DNA of 30,850 bases from assembly GCA_019119085.1 (NCBI GenBank), contig DWXT01000204.1, positions 1-30,850 of the forward strand. The letters run 5' to 3'. The position numbers and the translations under genes were made by a program. Shown piece after piece: positions 14,108 through 23,115 of this stretch (its first letter is position 1; every line of letters starts with the position of its first letter). The DNA is from Flavonifractor avistercoris. Lineage in GTDB: Bacteria; Bacillota; Clostridia; Oscillospirales; Oscillospiraceae. The notes under the pieces were generated by a model. It did no database searches and was not told the DNA's origin. It was given only the letters and a program-made list of their open reading frames with translations.

Positions 14108-16153
14108 TCACTCTGCGGCCTCGGTGAGGGCCAGGTGGAACCGCACGCCGGGGTCGCCGGCAAAGACCACCCAGCCCCCCTCGGGCAGGACGGCGGAGGT
14201 GTCGCCCCAGGCCCAGGAGGCCGCCACGTTGGCGCCGTTGGCGTCATAGACGGCGAAGCCGCCATGCTCCGGCACCTGGACGGTCAGGGTCTTGCCCGCC
14301 GCGTCGGCACCGATCTGATACCACCGGGCATAGCCGTCGGCCTGGATGGTGGAGTGGGAGGAAGGGCCGCCGTAGAGGGTCTCGATGGTGGTTCCGTCCA
14401 CATAGAGGGCGCCCATGAGGGACAGGTACTCCACCCCGTCCTGCTCGGTCATGGTGATGTTCTGCCAGTCCCGGCCGTACAGGCTGGGGATCTGGGCCGC
14501 GCCCTCGGCCCGGTTGGCGTCCACGATGCGGTCAAAGGCCATGTAGCCGGGCATGTTCACCGGGTCGGTGGCCAGGGCCGCCGCAGGGAGGGCCAGGGGG
14601 TAGTTGATGTTGGTGTACTTCATATTCAGGGCCAGGTAGAGCTTGCCGCTGCGGGCATCCCAGGCGGCCTGGGTTTCCGGGGAGACCGGGTTCTCCGGCA
14701 GCTTCACGTAGATGTAGGACGAGCTGGGCTGCTCCCCCAGGCCGGGAATGGAGGAGTAGCCCTTCTGCCACAGGTAGACCTGGCCGTTGTCCTCCTCCAC
14801 GAACTTGAGCATAACGATCTGGTTCTCGTCCCGGAAGGAGCCGTCGCTGTAGTAGTACAGGGGCGTGTTTCCAGTGGACAGGACGCCATCGGCCGTCACG
14901 GTGACAATGGCCGCCGAGGAGGAGTCCCCGTAAATGCCGGCGTAGTCCATCAGCTCGGCAGGCATCTCCGCCCGCTCGGCGGCGGGGAGGGTGTGGGGGG
15001 TCTGATCCACTTCCACCCCCTGCTGCTCCAGGACGGCAATGAGCATCTGGCCCGCCGCCATCTCGTTGTAGGTGCTGACGCCGCCGGAGGACAGCACCGC
15101 CGCCGCCAGGTTGTACTCGGGGATCACCACCAGCCCGGCGTGGTAGACGATGGTGTCGCCCCCCTTGGCCGCGGCCTGGATGCCGCTGTAGGTAAAGGGA
15201 TACCAGTGGACGCTGTCCCAGCCCAGGCCGTAACTCACCACGTCCTCGTCGTCCTCCGGCCACAGGCCCCGGGCGTACTCGTCGGCCAGGGCGGCGGTGC
15301 GGCTCTCCTGATTGAGCACCGCGTCGGTGCACCACACCTGCCCGCCGAAGGCGGCCAGGTCGGAGGCGGAGGCGTAGATGCCGCCGGTGCCGTGGATGCC
15401 CACCGTCTCGTTGGGCAGGGCCCGGGTGTCCTCAGCGGTGAGATAGGTTTTGGCCAGCAGGCTCTGGTCAAAGTCCTCGCCGGGGAACCAGGTGTTGTCC
15501 AGCCCGGCGGGCTCCAGAATGGCCTGGCGGACGTAGGCGTCAAAGTCCATGCCGCTGACCGCCTCCACCACCAGCTCCGCCAGGGTGAAGCCGTCGTTGC
15601 AGTAGACGCTGAAGGCGCCGGGGTCGGCCTTCAGGGTCTCGCCGGAGAGCTCCTCCAGCAGGGTGTCCGCCGCCAGGGTGTCCGGATCGTCCAGCAGGAA
15701 GCCGTTGGCGGTGGTGGAGCCGGGCAGGCCGGAGGAGTGGTTGAGCAGCATCCGCACGGTGATATCGGTATAGCGCTCATCCGCCATGGTGAAATCGGGC
15801 AGATAGGCGGTCACCGGGGCGTCCAGGTCGATTTTTCCCTCCTCCGCCAGGTTGAGCACGGCGGCGGCGGTGTACACCTTGCTCACCGAGCCGATGCCGT
15901 AGAGCATATCGTCGGTGAGGGCCCGGTTCTCCGTCCGGGAGTAGTCCCCGGCGCGGCCGGTGAGGATAATCTCCCCGTCCTGCCAGACGGCGTACTGGAT
16001 GCTCTGGGCCCCGCCGGTGGTCAGGGCGGCCTGGGCGGCGGTCTGGGCCGTCTCCTCCAGGGTGGCCGGGGCGGCCTCCGCCGCGCCGGCGCCGGGGATC
16101 ACCAGGGGAAAGACCAGGGCCCCTGCCACGAGCAGGGAGCAAATTCGTTTCAT
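14108..16153 (-). CDS. Exported beta-lactamase-family serine hydrolase
   Basis: 681 aa. Signal peptide (1 to about 25, AGAAEA). Class C beta-lactamase/D-peptidase fold with S89-V-S-K92, Y184-C-N186 and the third motif H338-A-G340 in place of KTG, typical of esterase- or peptidase-like members. A C-terminal beta-rich extension (about 410-681) resembles the accessory domains of large serine hydrolases. Start at the ATG with AAGGAGG 8 nt upstream; an in-frame 27-residue extension is rejected. Likely acts on D-amino acid peptides, esters or cell-wall fragments outside the cell. No evidence that it destroys antibiotics. Monocistronic with its own promoter and terminator. Confidence 0.88.
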   Translation of the reverse strand: MKRICSLLVAGALVFPLVIPGAGAAEAAPATLEETAQTAAQAALTTGGAQSIQYAVWQDGEIILTGRAGDYSRTENRALTDDMLYGIGSVSKVYTAAAVLNLAEEGKIDLDAPVTAYLPDFTMADERYTDITVRMLLNHSSGLPGSTTANGFLLDDPDTLAADTLLEELSGETLKADPGAFSVYCNDGFTLAELVVEAVSGMDFDAYVRQAILEPAGLDNTWFPGEDFDQSLLAKTYLTAEDTRALPNETVGIHGTGGIYASASDLAAFGGQVWCTDAVLNQESRTAALADEYARGLWPEDDEDVVSYGLGWDSVHWYPFTYSGIQAAAKGGDTIVYHAGLVVIPEYNLAAAVLSSGGVSTYNEMAAGQMLIAVLEQQGVEVDQTPHTLPAAERAEMPAELMDYAGIYGDSSSAAIVTVTADGVLSTGNTPLYYYSDGSFRDENQIVMLKFVEEDNGQVYLWQKGYSSIPGLGEQPSSSYIYVKLPENPVSPETQAAWDARSGKLYLALNMKYTNINYPLALPAAALATDPVNMPGYMAFDRIVDANRAEGAAQIPSLYGRDWQNITMTEQDGVEYLSLMGALYVDGTTIETLYGGPSSHSTIQADGYARWYQIGADAAGKTLTVQVPEHGGFAVYDANGANVAASWAWGDTSAVLPEGGWVVFAGDPGVRFHLALTEAAE

Positions 16154-16218
16154 ATCCAAATCCTCCTTTTTGACGGGGCAGCCCGGTTCGGCCGGGCCGC
16201 CCTGCGGTTCCAGGGAAC

Positions 16219-16247
16219 CATATACCCTCCACACGGTGGAAGGTCAA
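16219..16247 (-). promoter_or_regulatory. Promoter of the serine hydrolase gene with spacer palindrome
   Basis: Minus strand TTGACC (16247-16242), 17-bp spacer, TATATG (16224-16219). The spacer contains the inverted repeat TCCAC-ACG-GTGGA (16228-16240), a possible operator. Confidence 0.6.
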
Positions 16248-16353
16248 GTAGACTTACGGTTGAACGCTGTGGATTTTGGGATTCTCCTCTCCTTCCCGAT
16301 GATTTCCGACGGACGGCCCGGGCGGGGGCAAGCCCCCGCCGCAGGGTTCCGCC

Positions 16354-16580
16354 GGAAACATAAAAGCGGTGTTGAGTGCATAGCTCAACACCGCCTGATT
16401 GTGCTCAATCAAAGCGAACACGCGACTCCGATTTCCTGTTGTTCAGACTTGCAATGGGCACACTCCAACAGTATAATGGGAGTACGGTGCGGTCAAAACC
16501 GTGGTGCTGAGTGGTGCGTCACTCATCATCGGAGCATGGCGGGCGGCCACCCGCCATGCTCTGCCGCTATTTATGTTTCC
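16354..16580 (-). ncRNA. Candidate structured small RNA gene of unknown class
   Basis: About 227 nt on the minus strand. A promoter-like TTGCAT / 17 bp / TAGAAT (16615-16587) predicts a start near 16580. The end is an intrinsic terminator, an 11-bp stem (16366-16376/16384-16394) followed by TTTTATGTTT. The first bases (GGAAACATAAATAGCGG) pair with the last (CCGCTTTTATGTTTCC) with one bulge, which would close the RNA end to end. Internal stems are seen, the best a perfect 12 bp at 16532-16543/16550-16561. The only internal reading frame (28 codons) has no ribosome site. Alternatively the terminal repeats are those of a MITE. I do not recognise a known RNA class. Confidence 0.5.
16449..16477 (+). 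promoter_or_regulatory. Plus-strand promoter-like sequence within the RNA candidate
   Basis: TTGCAA (16449-16454), 17-bp spacer, perfect TATAAT (16472-16477). It points to the feoB tail; a transcript could end at the hairpin at 16633-16670. It would be antisense to the minus-strand RNA candidate. Confidence 0.45.
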
Positions 16581-16586
16581 ACGCCA

Positions 16587-16615
16587 ATTCTAACCGATAG
16601 CGGTGAAAAATGCAA
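16587..16615 (-). promoter_or_regulatory. Promoter of the small RNA candidate
   Basis: Minus strand TTGCAT (16615-16610), 17-bp spacer, TAGAAT (16592-16587). The predicted start, 7 nt further, coincides with the first base of the terminal inverted repeat. Confidence 0.5.
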
Positions 16616-16632
16616 GAGCCTTTCCCGGTGAA

Positions 16633-16670
16633 ACGGCCCCCGCCGGCGCACAGCGCCCGGCGGGGGCCGT
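16633..16670. terminator. Hairpin after the feoB 3' part
   Basis: 14-bp GC-rich stem (16633-16646/16657-16670), 10-nt loop, followed on the minus strand by TTTC. It lies 18 bp after the FeoB stop. Confidence 0.65.
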
Positions 16671-16688
16671 TCTATGTCTCCGGCAGGC

Positions 16689-17423
16689 TCAGGCCAGGCC
16701 CAGCAGGCGGGCGGCGGAGGCCGTCAGGAGGCACAGGGCCATGCCCACCCCGGTGGGGAGGGCGATGGACAGGGCCGTCCACTTGATGCTCCTGGTCTCC
16801 CTGGCGATGGTGAGGCAGGTGGTGGAGCAGGGCCAGTGGGCCAGGGAGAACAGCATGGTGCACACCGCTGTCAGCCACGTCCAGCCGTGGTCTGCCAGGA
16901 GGGTTTTCAGCGCCGCCAGATTCTCGTATTCCACAATACTGCCCGTAGAGAGATAGGCCATAATGACGATGGGGAGTACGATCTCGTTGGCGGGGAATCC
17001 CAGCAGAAAGGCCATGAGGATCACCCCGTCCAGGCCCAGCAGGCGGGCGAAGGGGTCTAAAAAGCCGGTGCACCAGTTGAGGATGCTGTCTCCCCCCACC
17101 TGTACGTTGGCGCACAGCCAGATCAGCAGGCCCGCCGGGGCGGCCACCGCCGCCGCCCGCCCCAGCACGAAGAGGGTGCGATCCAGCACCGAGCGCACCA
17201 CCACCTGCCCCACCCTAGGCCTCCGGAAGGGGGGCAGCTCCAGGGTGAAGGAGGAGGGCACCCCCTTCAGCACCGTGGCGGACAGCAGGCGGGAGGCCCA
17301 GAAGGTGAGCAGGATGCCCAGCAGGATCACCCCGGTCAGCAGCAGGGCGGCCAGCAGGCCGCCCGTCACTCCCCCCGCCGTGCCCGCGAAGAACATGGAG
17401 AGGATTGCAATTAGCGTCGGGAA
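16689..17423 (-). CDS. feoB: FeoB ferrous iron transporter, C-terminal part (separated by insertion)
   Basis: Downstream part of FeoB, the GTP-dependent Fe(II) permease. The open frame begins at the insertion junction (FPTLIAILSMFFAG) and ends after 243 more residues. Typical gate-domain motifs are seen: ATVLKGVPSSFTLELPPFRRP, VLGRAAAVAAPAGLLIWL, FLLGFPANEIVLPIVIMAYL and TMLFSLAHWPCSTTCLTI. There is no GTPase domain and no ribosome site at the internal ATG, so it is unlikely to be made as a useful protein by itself. Joined to the part at 24312-25691 it gives a normal FeoB of about 703 aa. It lost its promoter to the insertion. A hairpin terminator follows. Confidence 0.88.
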   Translation of the reverse strand, partial: FPTLIAILSMFFAGTAGGVTGGLLAALLLTGVILLGILLTFWASRLLSATVLKGVPSSFTLELPPFRRPRVGQVVVRSVLDRTLFVLGRAAAVAAPAGLLIWLCANVQVGGDSILNWCTGFLDPFARLLGLDGVILMAFLLGFPANEIVLPIVIMAYLSTGSIVEYENLAALKTLLADHGWTWLTAVCTMLFSLAHWPCSTTCLTIARETRSIKWTALSIALPTGVGMALCLLTASAARLLGLA

Positions 17424-17446
17424 TGGGCCGCCAACGAAAGGGCAAA
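17419..17446. other. Element end next to the recombinase (att half site)
   Basis: Minus strand reads TTTGCCCTTTCG ... TTCCC, then feoB sequence. TTCCC (17423-17419) is the word shared with the other junction at 24314-24310. The arm is an imperfect inverted copy of the arm at 24290-24309. The recombinase stop codon is 2 bp from its outer edge. Confidence 0.7.
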
Positions 17447-17447
17447 C

Positions 17448-18752
17448 TCACAGCCGGCAGAGGGTCAAAGTCAGCGTCTCCCCGTCCCACCGGCACCCCT
17501 GGAGCATGGCCCGGCACAGGGCCCGCTGCTCCTCCCGGTTCAGTGCCGCCCCCGCCAGGGCTTCGTATTTCCCGGGGAGCTGCTCCAGCACCCGGGAGAG
17601 CACCAGCGCGTCGGTGTCCGCGCCGCTGAGGTTCTGGCAGGGGCAGGCCCCCGTCCCGCCCCGCAGCTTGGCCCGGCAGATGTAGTCGTAGGCCCCGCCC
17701 CTCCGGGCCTTGGGCAGCATGGGAGAGCCGCACCGGGCGCACACCAGCAGGCCGGACAGCAGGGCACGCTTCTGATGTACCGCCGGGGCGCGAACCGGAT
17801 TCAGCAGGGCCTGGGCGGCGACCCACGTCTTCCCCGGCACCAGGGCCGGGTGCCTCCCCAGGGCCACGATCCACCTCTCCACCGGGTTGCGGGGGGAGCG
17901 GCCGCCGGAGTAGTCCCGCTTCTGGTAGGCCAGCAGGCCCCGGCGGGGGTCGCAGTCCGACCGGCCGAAGCACAGGTCGGCCCCCCGCTCCGCGAACCAG
18001 GCCCAGGCGTCGCCGTCGGCGGCGCAGTACACCGGGTTCTGCAAAATCTCCCGCAGGCCCGCCGGGGAGAAGGGCTTCCCCTGCCGGTTGACCACCCCGA
18101 CGTCCGCCAGGGCGGCGGGCAGGCCGGTGAGGCCCTGCCGGGCCAGAAACAGGCGGAAGATCTCCCCCGCCGCCCGCCACTCCGACGGCTCGGGGACAAG
18201 GCGGCAGGCGGTGCGGCAGCGGCCGTCCACGATCACCTCCGCCGCCCGCTCGGCCCGGAAGCCGGTGGGGGGCACGCCCCCCAGCCACCGCCCCGTCCGG
18301 GCCAGCAGGCGCATGTTGTCCCGTACCCGCTGGGCGATGGTCTCCCGCTCCAGCTGGGCGAACACGCTGGCGATGTACATCATGGCCTTGCCCATGGGGG
18401 TGGATGTGTCGAACCTCTCCCGGATGCAGAGGAAGCCCACCCCCCAGCCCTCCAGCTTCCGGATCAGATCGGCGAAGTCCCCCACGCTGCGGCTCACCCG
18501 ATCCAGGCGGTAGCACACCAGGGCCTCCGGCCGCTCCCGGCGGATGTCCTCCAGCATCCGGCGGAACTGGGGCCGCTGGAGATCCCTGCCGGAGAAGCCC
18601 TCGTCCTCATAGACGGCGATGTCCTCCGGCCTCACGTCCGGATACTGGGCCGCCAGACAGCGGCGGCACAGCTCCACCTGGTTTTCCACCGACTCACCCC
18701 GGTCGGTGAGCACCGATTTGCGGCTGTAGATGGCAAAGCGCACGGTTTCCAC
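17448..18752 (-). CDS. Large serine recombinase (site-specific integrase/excisionase)
   Basis: 434 aa. N-terminal resolvase domain with catalytic Ser13 in YSRKS, Arg-rich active site YRLDRVSRS (81-89) and the EDEGFSGRDLQRPQF stretch. A recombinase domain and a zinc ribbon follow (LLVCARCGSP ... YICRAK ... CPC). The family breaks both strands through a phosphoserine and joins attP to attB; integrases need a directionality factor to excise. Start GTG at 18752; a second GTG three codons in has a better-spaced GGGGGTGG, so 431 aa is possible. It lies at the very end of the element and its stop almost touches the att arm, as for integrases that act on their own ends. Related in type to SpoIVCA of the skin element. 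Confidence 0.93.
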   Translation of the reverse strand: METVRFAIYSRKSVLTDRGESVENQVELCRRCLAAQYPDVRPEDIAVYEDEGFSGRDLQRPQFRRMLEDIRRERPEALVCYRLDRVSRSVGDFADLIRKLEGWGVGFLCIRERFDTSTPMGKAMMYIASVFAQLERETIAQRVRDNMRLLARTGRWLGGVPPTGFRAERAAEVIVDGRCRTACRLVPEPSEWRAAGEIFRLFLARQGLTGLPAALADVGVVNRQGKPFSPAGLREILQNPVYCAADGDAWAWFAERGADLCFGRSDCDPRRGLLAYQKRDYSGGRSPRNPVERWIVALGRHPALVPGKTWVAAQALLNPVRAPAVHQKRALLSGLLVCARCGSPMLPKARRGGAYDYICRAKLRGGTGACPCQNLSGADTDALVLSRVLEQLPGKYEALAGAALNREEQRALCRAMLQGCRWDGETLTLTLCRL

Positions 18753-18880
18753 CCCCCGGTTTCCATGTGTACGCGGCGAGGGATGGGAAGTTGCGGGAGT
18801 TGTGGGCGCGCCGAGTCGTCGCGCCCCACAGGCCGGGCCGCCGCGCCCTACGGCCTGTGGGACAGGCGGAAAAATCCCTC
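18753..18880. other. Divergent region between recombinase and blaI-like gene
   Basis: Two inverted repeats: GTGGGCGCG/CGCGCCCCAC (18802-18829) and an 11-bp pair CCCACAGGCCG/CGGCCTGTGGG (18825-18835/18851-18861). They may be a terminator-like or operator structure. No recombinase promoter was recognised. Confidence 0.35.
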
Positions 18881-18909
18881 TTGACAGGAGAGGTTTGTTC
18901 GGATAAACT
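18881..18909 (+). promoter_or_regulatory. Promoter of the BlaI/M56 operon
   Basis: Perfect TTGACA (18881-18886), 17-bp spacer, TAAACT (18904-18909). Confidence 0.75.
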
Positions 18910-18940
18910 AGTCTTACAGAAAGGTTTCTTTGAACAAACC
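18892..18940 (+). promoter_or_regulatory. Candidate BlaI-type operator (inverted repeat)
   Basis: GGTTTGTTC (18892-18900) and its exact inverse GAACAAACC (18932-18940), 31 bp apart. The left arm lies between -35 and -10 and the right arm just before the ribosome site, a placement suited to autorepression. It is not the classical TACANNTGTA box. Confidence 0.5.
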
Positions 18941-18958
18941 AACCAGGAGGGCGAGCCT

Positions 18959-19327
18959 ATGGAGGAGTATAAGCTGTTTGACGCGGAGTACCGGCTGATG
19001 GATCTGGTGTGGAGCCTGGAGCCGGTAAACTCCACCGCCCTGGCCAGGCGGTGCGAGGAGGCCTTCGGCTGGAAGAAGTCCACCGCCTTCAACCTCATCC
19101 GCAAGCTGGGCGAGCGGGGGTTCCTGCGCAACGACCACGCCACCGTCACCGCCCTGGTGAAGCGGGAGCAGGTGCGCCAGTACGAGAGCGCGGCGGTGGT
19201 GGAGCGGGGCTTCGGCGGCTCCCTGCCCGCCTTTGTGGCGGCCTTTCTCAAGGGCAACAAGCTGTCCCCGGAGGAGGCCGAGGAGCTGCGGCGGATGATC
19301 GACGAAAGCGGGGCGCGCCATGACTAA
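18959..19327 (+). CDS. BlaI/MecI/CopY-family transcriptional repressor
   Basis: 122 aa. Penicillinase-repressor winged helix: LFDAEYRLMDLVWSLEPVNSTALARR, a recognition region WKKSTAFNLIRKLGERGFL and a basic wing. The short C-terminal dimerisation helix ends with LSPEEAEELRRMIDES. The family represses its operon and is inactivated through proteolysis triggered by the partner M56 membrane protease. Start at the ATG with AGGAGG at 8 nt; the upstream in-frame extension has no such signal. Its last 8 nt overlap the start of the M56 gene, a typical regulator/sensor pair. No beta-lactamase gene adjoins it, so the target may be the operon itself. Confidence 0.9.
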   Translation: MEEYKLFDAEYRLMDLVWSLEPVNSTALARRCEEAFGWKKSTAFNLIRKLGERGFLRNDHATVTALVKREQVRQYESAAVVERGFGGSLPAFVAAFLKGNKLSPEEAEELRRMIDESGARHD

Positions 19328-22300
19328 TCTGTTCCTCATGTTCCTCCAGATGAGCCTGATGGCCGCCGGGGTGACGGTGATCGCCCTGCCCCTGCGGTGG
19401 CTGTTCCGGCGGCTCCGGCTGCCCGCCCTGGCCTGCGTGCTCCTGTGGCTGGTGGTGGCCCTGCGGATGGTGCTGCCGGTGGGGATGGTCACCTCCTCCT
19501 TCTCCCTGATGGGGTGGCTCACCCCGGCGGTGGAGGAGCGGGTGGACGCCCTGGCCCGGATGGAACCGGCGGCGGAGGCGCCGCCCACCACCGCCGCCCC
19601 GGCAGAGACGGCGGACGGCGGGGCCGCCGCCGCCCCGGAGGAGCAGCCCGCCGCCCCCAGCTTCTCCATCCCCGAGGCAGCGCCCGACCCGGAAATGCAG
19701 GCCGAGCCGGAGCCGGAAGGACTGTCGCTCCCGGACATCCTGGCCCGGGTGTGGCTGTCCGGTGTGATCGCGGTGTGGGGCTATACCCTGTTCTCCTGGC
19801 TGAGAACCCGTGCCCTGCTGTCCACCGCCGTGCGGAAGGGCTCCATCCGGGAGGGCTGGTGGTGGGAGAGCGACCGGATCCCCACCGCCTTTGTGTTCGG
19901 CGTGATCCGCCCCAGGGTGTACGTCCCCGCCGGGCTGGAGGGGGAGAACCTGCGGTGGGTGCGCCGCCACGAGGAGAGCCACATCGAGCTGGGCCACTCC
20001 CGGTGTAAGCTCATCTATTTTCTGATCATGGGCGTCCACTGGTTCAACCCGGTTCTCTGGCTGTCCTGGGTTCTGCTGGTGCGGGATCTGGAGCTGGAAT
20101 GTGACGAGAGAGTGCTGAAATCCTGCGGCAGCCCCAGGGAGTACTCCGCCGCCCTGCTGGCCCTGGCCTCCCCCCGCCGGGGGCCCCTGCTGCCCCCTGG
20201 CTTTGGGGAGACAGGGGTAAAGGATCGAATCAAGCGGGCCCTGAAGTGGAAACCCGCCGCCCGGTGGGCCGCGGTGGTGGTGGCGGTGCTGGGGACGCTG
20301 CTGGTGTTTACCCTGGCCGCCGACCCCACCTTCCCGGACACCGGCCTGGACGGCCAGTACCCCACCCTCCGGGTTCATCTGGAAACGGACGACACGGAGG
20401 GGGTGGAGGTGGTCAACATGGGCGCGCCGGAGGAGGCCCCCTGGCCGGAGACGCTGCCCGAGACGACGTGCACCGCCCAAGCCCCCAGCCCCTGGGTGGA
20501 TCTCTACCTGGATTCCGGGCAGTTCCCCGACCAGTGGGTCATGACCGAGTACCTGGTGGAGGACGGCGCGGCGGTGAACCCCCAGGAGGTGGAGCTGTCC
20601 ACCCAGCGGGCGGAAAACGGCTTCCTCCTGCGGGTAGAACCCCGGGAGGACGCCCCCGGCACGGGCATGGAGACCCGGGTGTACGTGCTCTCCTGCACCT
20701 GGTGGGCGGGGCTCCGCACCCACGAGCTGGAGTACGCCTTCCGGCTCACCCTGCCCTCGGTGCCCCCCGGCCTCCTCACCGAGCCGGTGGTGGTGGCGGG
20801 TGACCAGCGGGTGGATTTTGACGGGGACGCCTCCGTGACGGCGGCCATGGGAGAGACCCTCACCATCATCCACCCGGACGAGCCGGGAAGCTATATGCTG
20901 TACTGCGGCGATCCGGCCGGGCCAAGCGGCAATACGGTGCAGCTCGGGGCCGGAATGTGGAACAGTTCCGGCTGGGATTCACTGACCCTCGGATACCTTG
21001 CGGATGGTATGATGCGGGCCGCCGAGCCCGGTGATCCCCCTGCACAGGAACAGCACTATACCCTGTCCTACACCTGGGAGGACGGAAGCCACGAGAACTA
21101 TTACTTTACGGTTTATGCCTACCAGCCCAAGCCGGAGTGGGACGCGGAAAACCTGCGCATCCGCTTCCCCGGCGACACGGAGTGGGCGAACCTGGACACC
21201 CTGATCCCCGTGCCCGCCGAGTGGGCCAACCAGGATCTGGCGGGCCGGAATGAGGCCACCGACCTGGTGGGCCTGCTGACCGGCACCGGCGGGATGGTGG
21301 ACGGCCTCAACGGCTGGTTTGTGTTCGCCATCGGCCGGGGGGTGGGCAACGCGGACACCTACGTCTACCGCACCCACGACGGGGGCCGCACCTGGACGGA
21401 GACCGGCCGGCCCACCATGGCGTCGGAGACGGAAACGGTACACTGGTTTCCCTCCTGCGCCTGTTTTGTGACCGACGAGATCGGATTCCTCGGCTTCAGC
21501 CACTTCAACGGCGCACCCGTGTTCCGCACCACCGACGGCGGCGAGACCTGGGAACGGATCACCCTCCCCCTGTCCGATCAGGAGTGGGAGCTGAGCAAAA
21601 TGTATTCCGCCGGCTCCAATGTGCTGGCGGTGATGACAAGCTACCGGAGCGGCGAGCCGGAGAGCGCCCTGCTGTTCAGCCGGGACGCCGGGGAGACCTG
21701 GGAGATCCTGGAGCTGCCCCAGGCCCAGTACAGCGAGCTGGGCGAGCTGACGGTGAGCCCGGAGCAATGGCTCGACGCCCCCGTGCGCCTGCTGGGGGCC
21801 CTGTCCACGGGGGAGGCGGCCCTCTACGGCCTGAACCCGGAGGAGACCGGCCTGGACGGCCTGCTGGTGGAGTGGAACGGCAGCCTGTCCTATTTCTCCA
21901 ATTTGACCTACAACACCGGCCCGCAGATCATGCTTTCCGGCCTGTCCCTGGACGACTACGACGGGGACGGGGCGGACGAGCTGGCCGCCGCCACCTGCAC
22001 CGGCGTGTCGTCCTGGCGGCTGGATCTCTTTGAATGGCAGGACACCGGCGCCCAGTGGCAGCCCGCCGGGGCCAGGCTGGCCGACTCTCTGACGGAGGAG
22101 GAGCTGGCGGCGCAGATCAACGCCGCCGTGGACAGCACCTACGACCCGGAGAACAGGAGCTACCTGCTCCAGACCGCCGGAAGCGGCTTGACCGTGGATC
22201 TCTCCTCGGAGGACGCCAGTGCGCCCCTGGGCGGCCCGGTGGTGTGCGGCTCCTGGTTCCAGTACGATCTGGGACAGCAGCCGACGGTCACCGTCCTGCT

Positions 22301-23101
22301 CTATCCCCGGGACATGCCCATGACGGCGGTGGCAGCCTATGCCTCCCACGTGAACTATGAGGACGGCCTTCTGGAGCTGAACACCGCCACCGGCACCCTT
22401 ATGCCGGATGGGGACTACCCGCTGACCTTGCAACCCCCCGAAGCGCCCGCAACGCCCATCTCAGACCCGGAGGCCATCCTTCCGGATGAGCTGCCCTGGC
22501 CGCCCTATGAGGTGGAGGGGGAGTTCTGGCCCGACAACTACAACTGGCACGAGGCCCCGGTGAAGCTCATCGGCCTCTCCAATGACCGCGACCGCACCGC
22601 CGCCGTGTTCGCCTTTGACGGGTACGAAACAGGGCAGGAGGGCCTGATGCTGTGCGTGGGCGGGCATCTGGCCTACTTTCCGGAGCTGACGTACCAGGTT
22701 ACCTCCCAAGTGCACCCGGCCAATCCGGTGTGGGGGACTTTGACGGGGACGGGGCGGATGAGCTGGCCGTGATCCCCACGCCCGGCACGGGCACCGGCGT
22801 CCTCATGCAGGATCTGTACGTATTTGAGTGGGACGGGGCGGAGCTCACCCTGGGCGGGGCCATCGACGCCTATGAGGTGGCAGACATGGATCTGGGCCTG
22901 CCCGCCAACCGGCGGATTGGGAGCCGGGTCGAGTTCTGGCAGGATGGAAACACGCTCATGGCGGACATTGGTGTGGAGGACAGCGCCGCGCCTCGAACGA
23001 CAAGCTATGTGGGCGAGCTGACCGGCCCCGTGACCTATGACAGCCGGGGCCTGACCCTCGACCCGGCGGCGCTGGCCTACACGGAGGACACCAGCTTCTA
23101 G
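19320..23101 (+). CDS. BlaR1-like M56 membrane peptidase with giant extracellular sensor; frameshifted near its 3' end
   Basis: N-terminal membrane part: TM1 about 5-25, TM2 about 35-55, Pro/Ala-rich loop, TM3 about 138-160. M56 zinc motif HEESH (217-221) with ECDER (260-264), then a last TM (about 315-335). BlaR1 normally ends with a penicillin-binding domain. Here there are about 900 extracellular residues with no clear SxxK pair. They contain three Asp-box motifs, DGGRTWTE, DGGETWER and DAGETWEI (about 686, 738, 788), suggesting a beta-propeller. Two copies of a module follow, opening with APVRLLG/APVKLIG (about 817 and 1076) and holding FG-GAP-like DYDGDGADE and DFDGDGADE. The first frame stops at 22772. 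The homologous continuation (to 23101) is in another frame, consistent with loss of one G from the GGGGG at 22732-22736. Confidence 0.8.
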
Positions 23102-23115
23102 CGGGCCCCAGACGC

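Noticed and set aside
14135..16363. Long open frame opposite the serine hydrolase gene (742 codons)
   Set aside because: It is Gly/Val/His/Gln-rich low-complexity translation typical of the antisense frame of a GC-rich gene, without ribosome site or motifs.
16480..16535. 28-codon peptide gene on the minus strand within the RNA candidate
   Set aside because: No ribosome binding site and very short; structure signals dominate.
18959..23101. Beta-lactam resistance operon
   Set aside because: The repressor/M56 pair resembles BlaI/BlaR1, but the sensor domain is different and no beta-lactamase or PBP2a gene is in the operon. The hydrolase at 14108-16153 is outside the element and has HAG instead of KTG.
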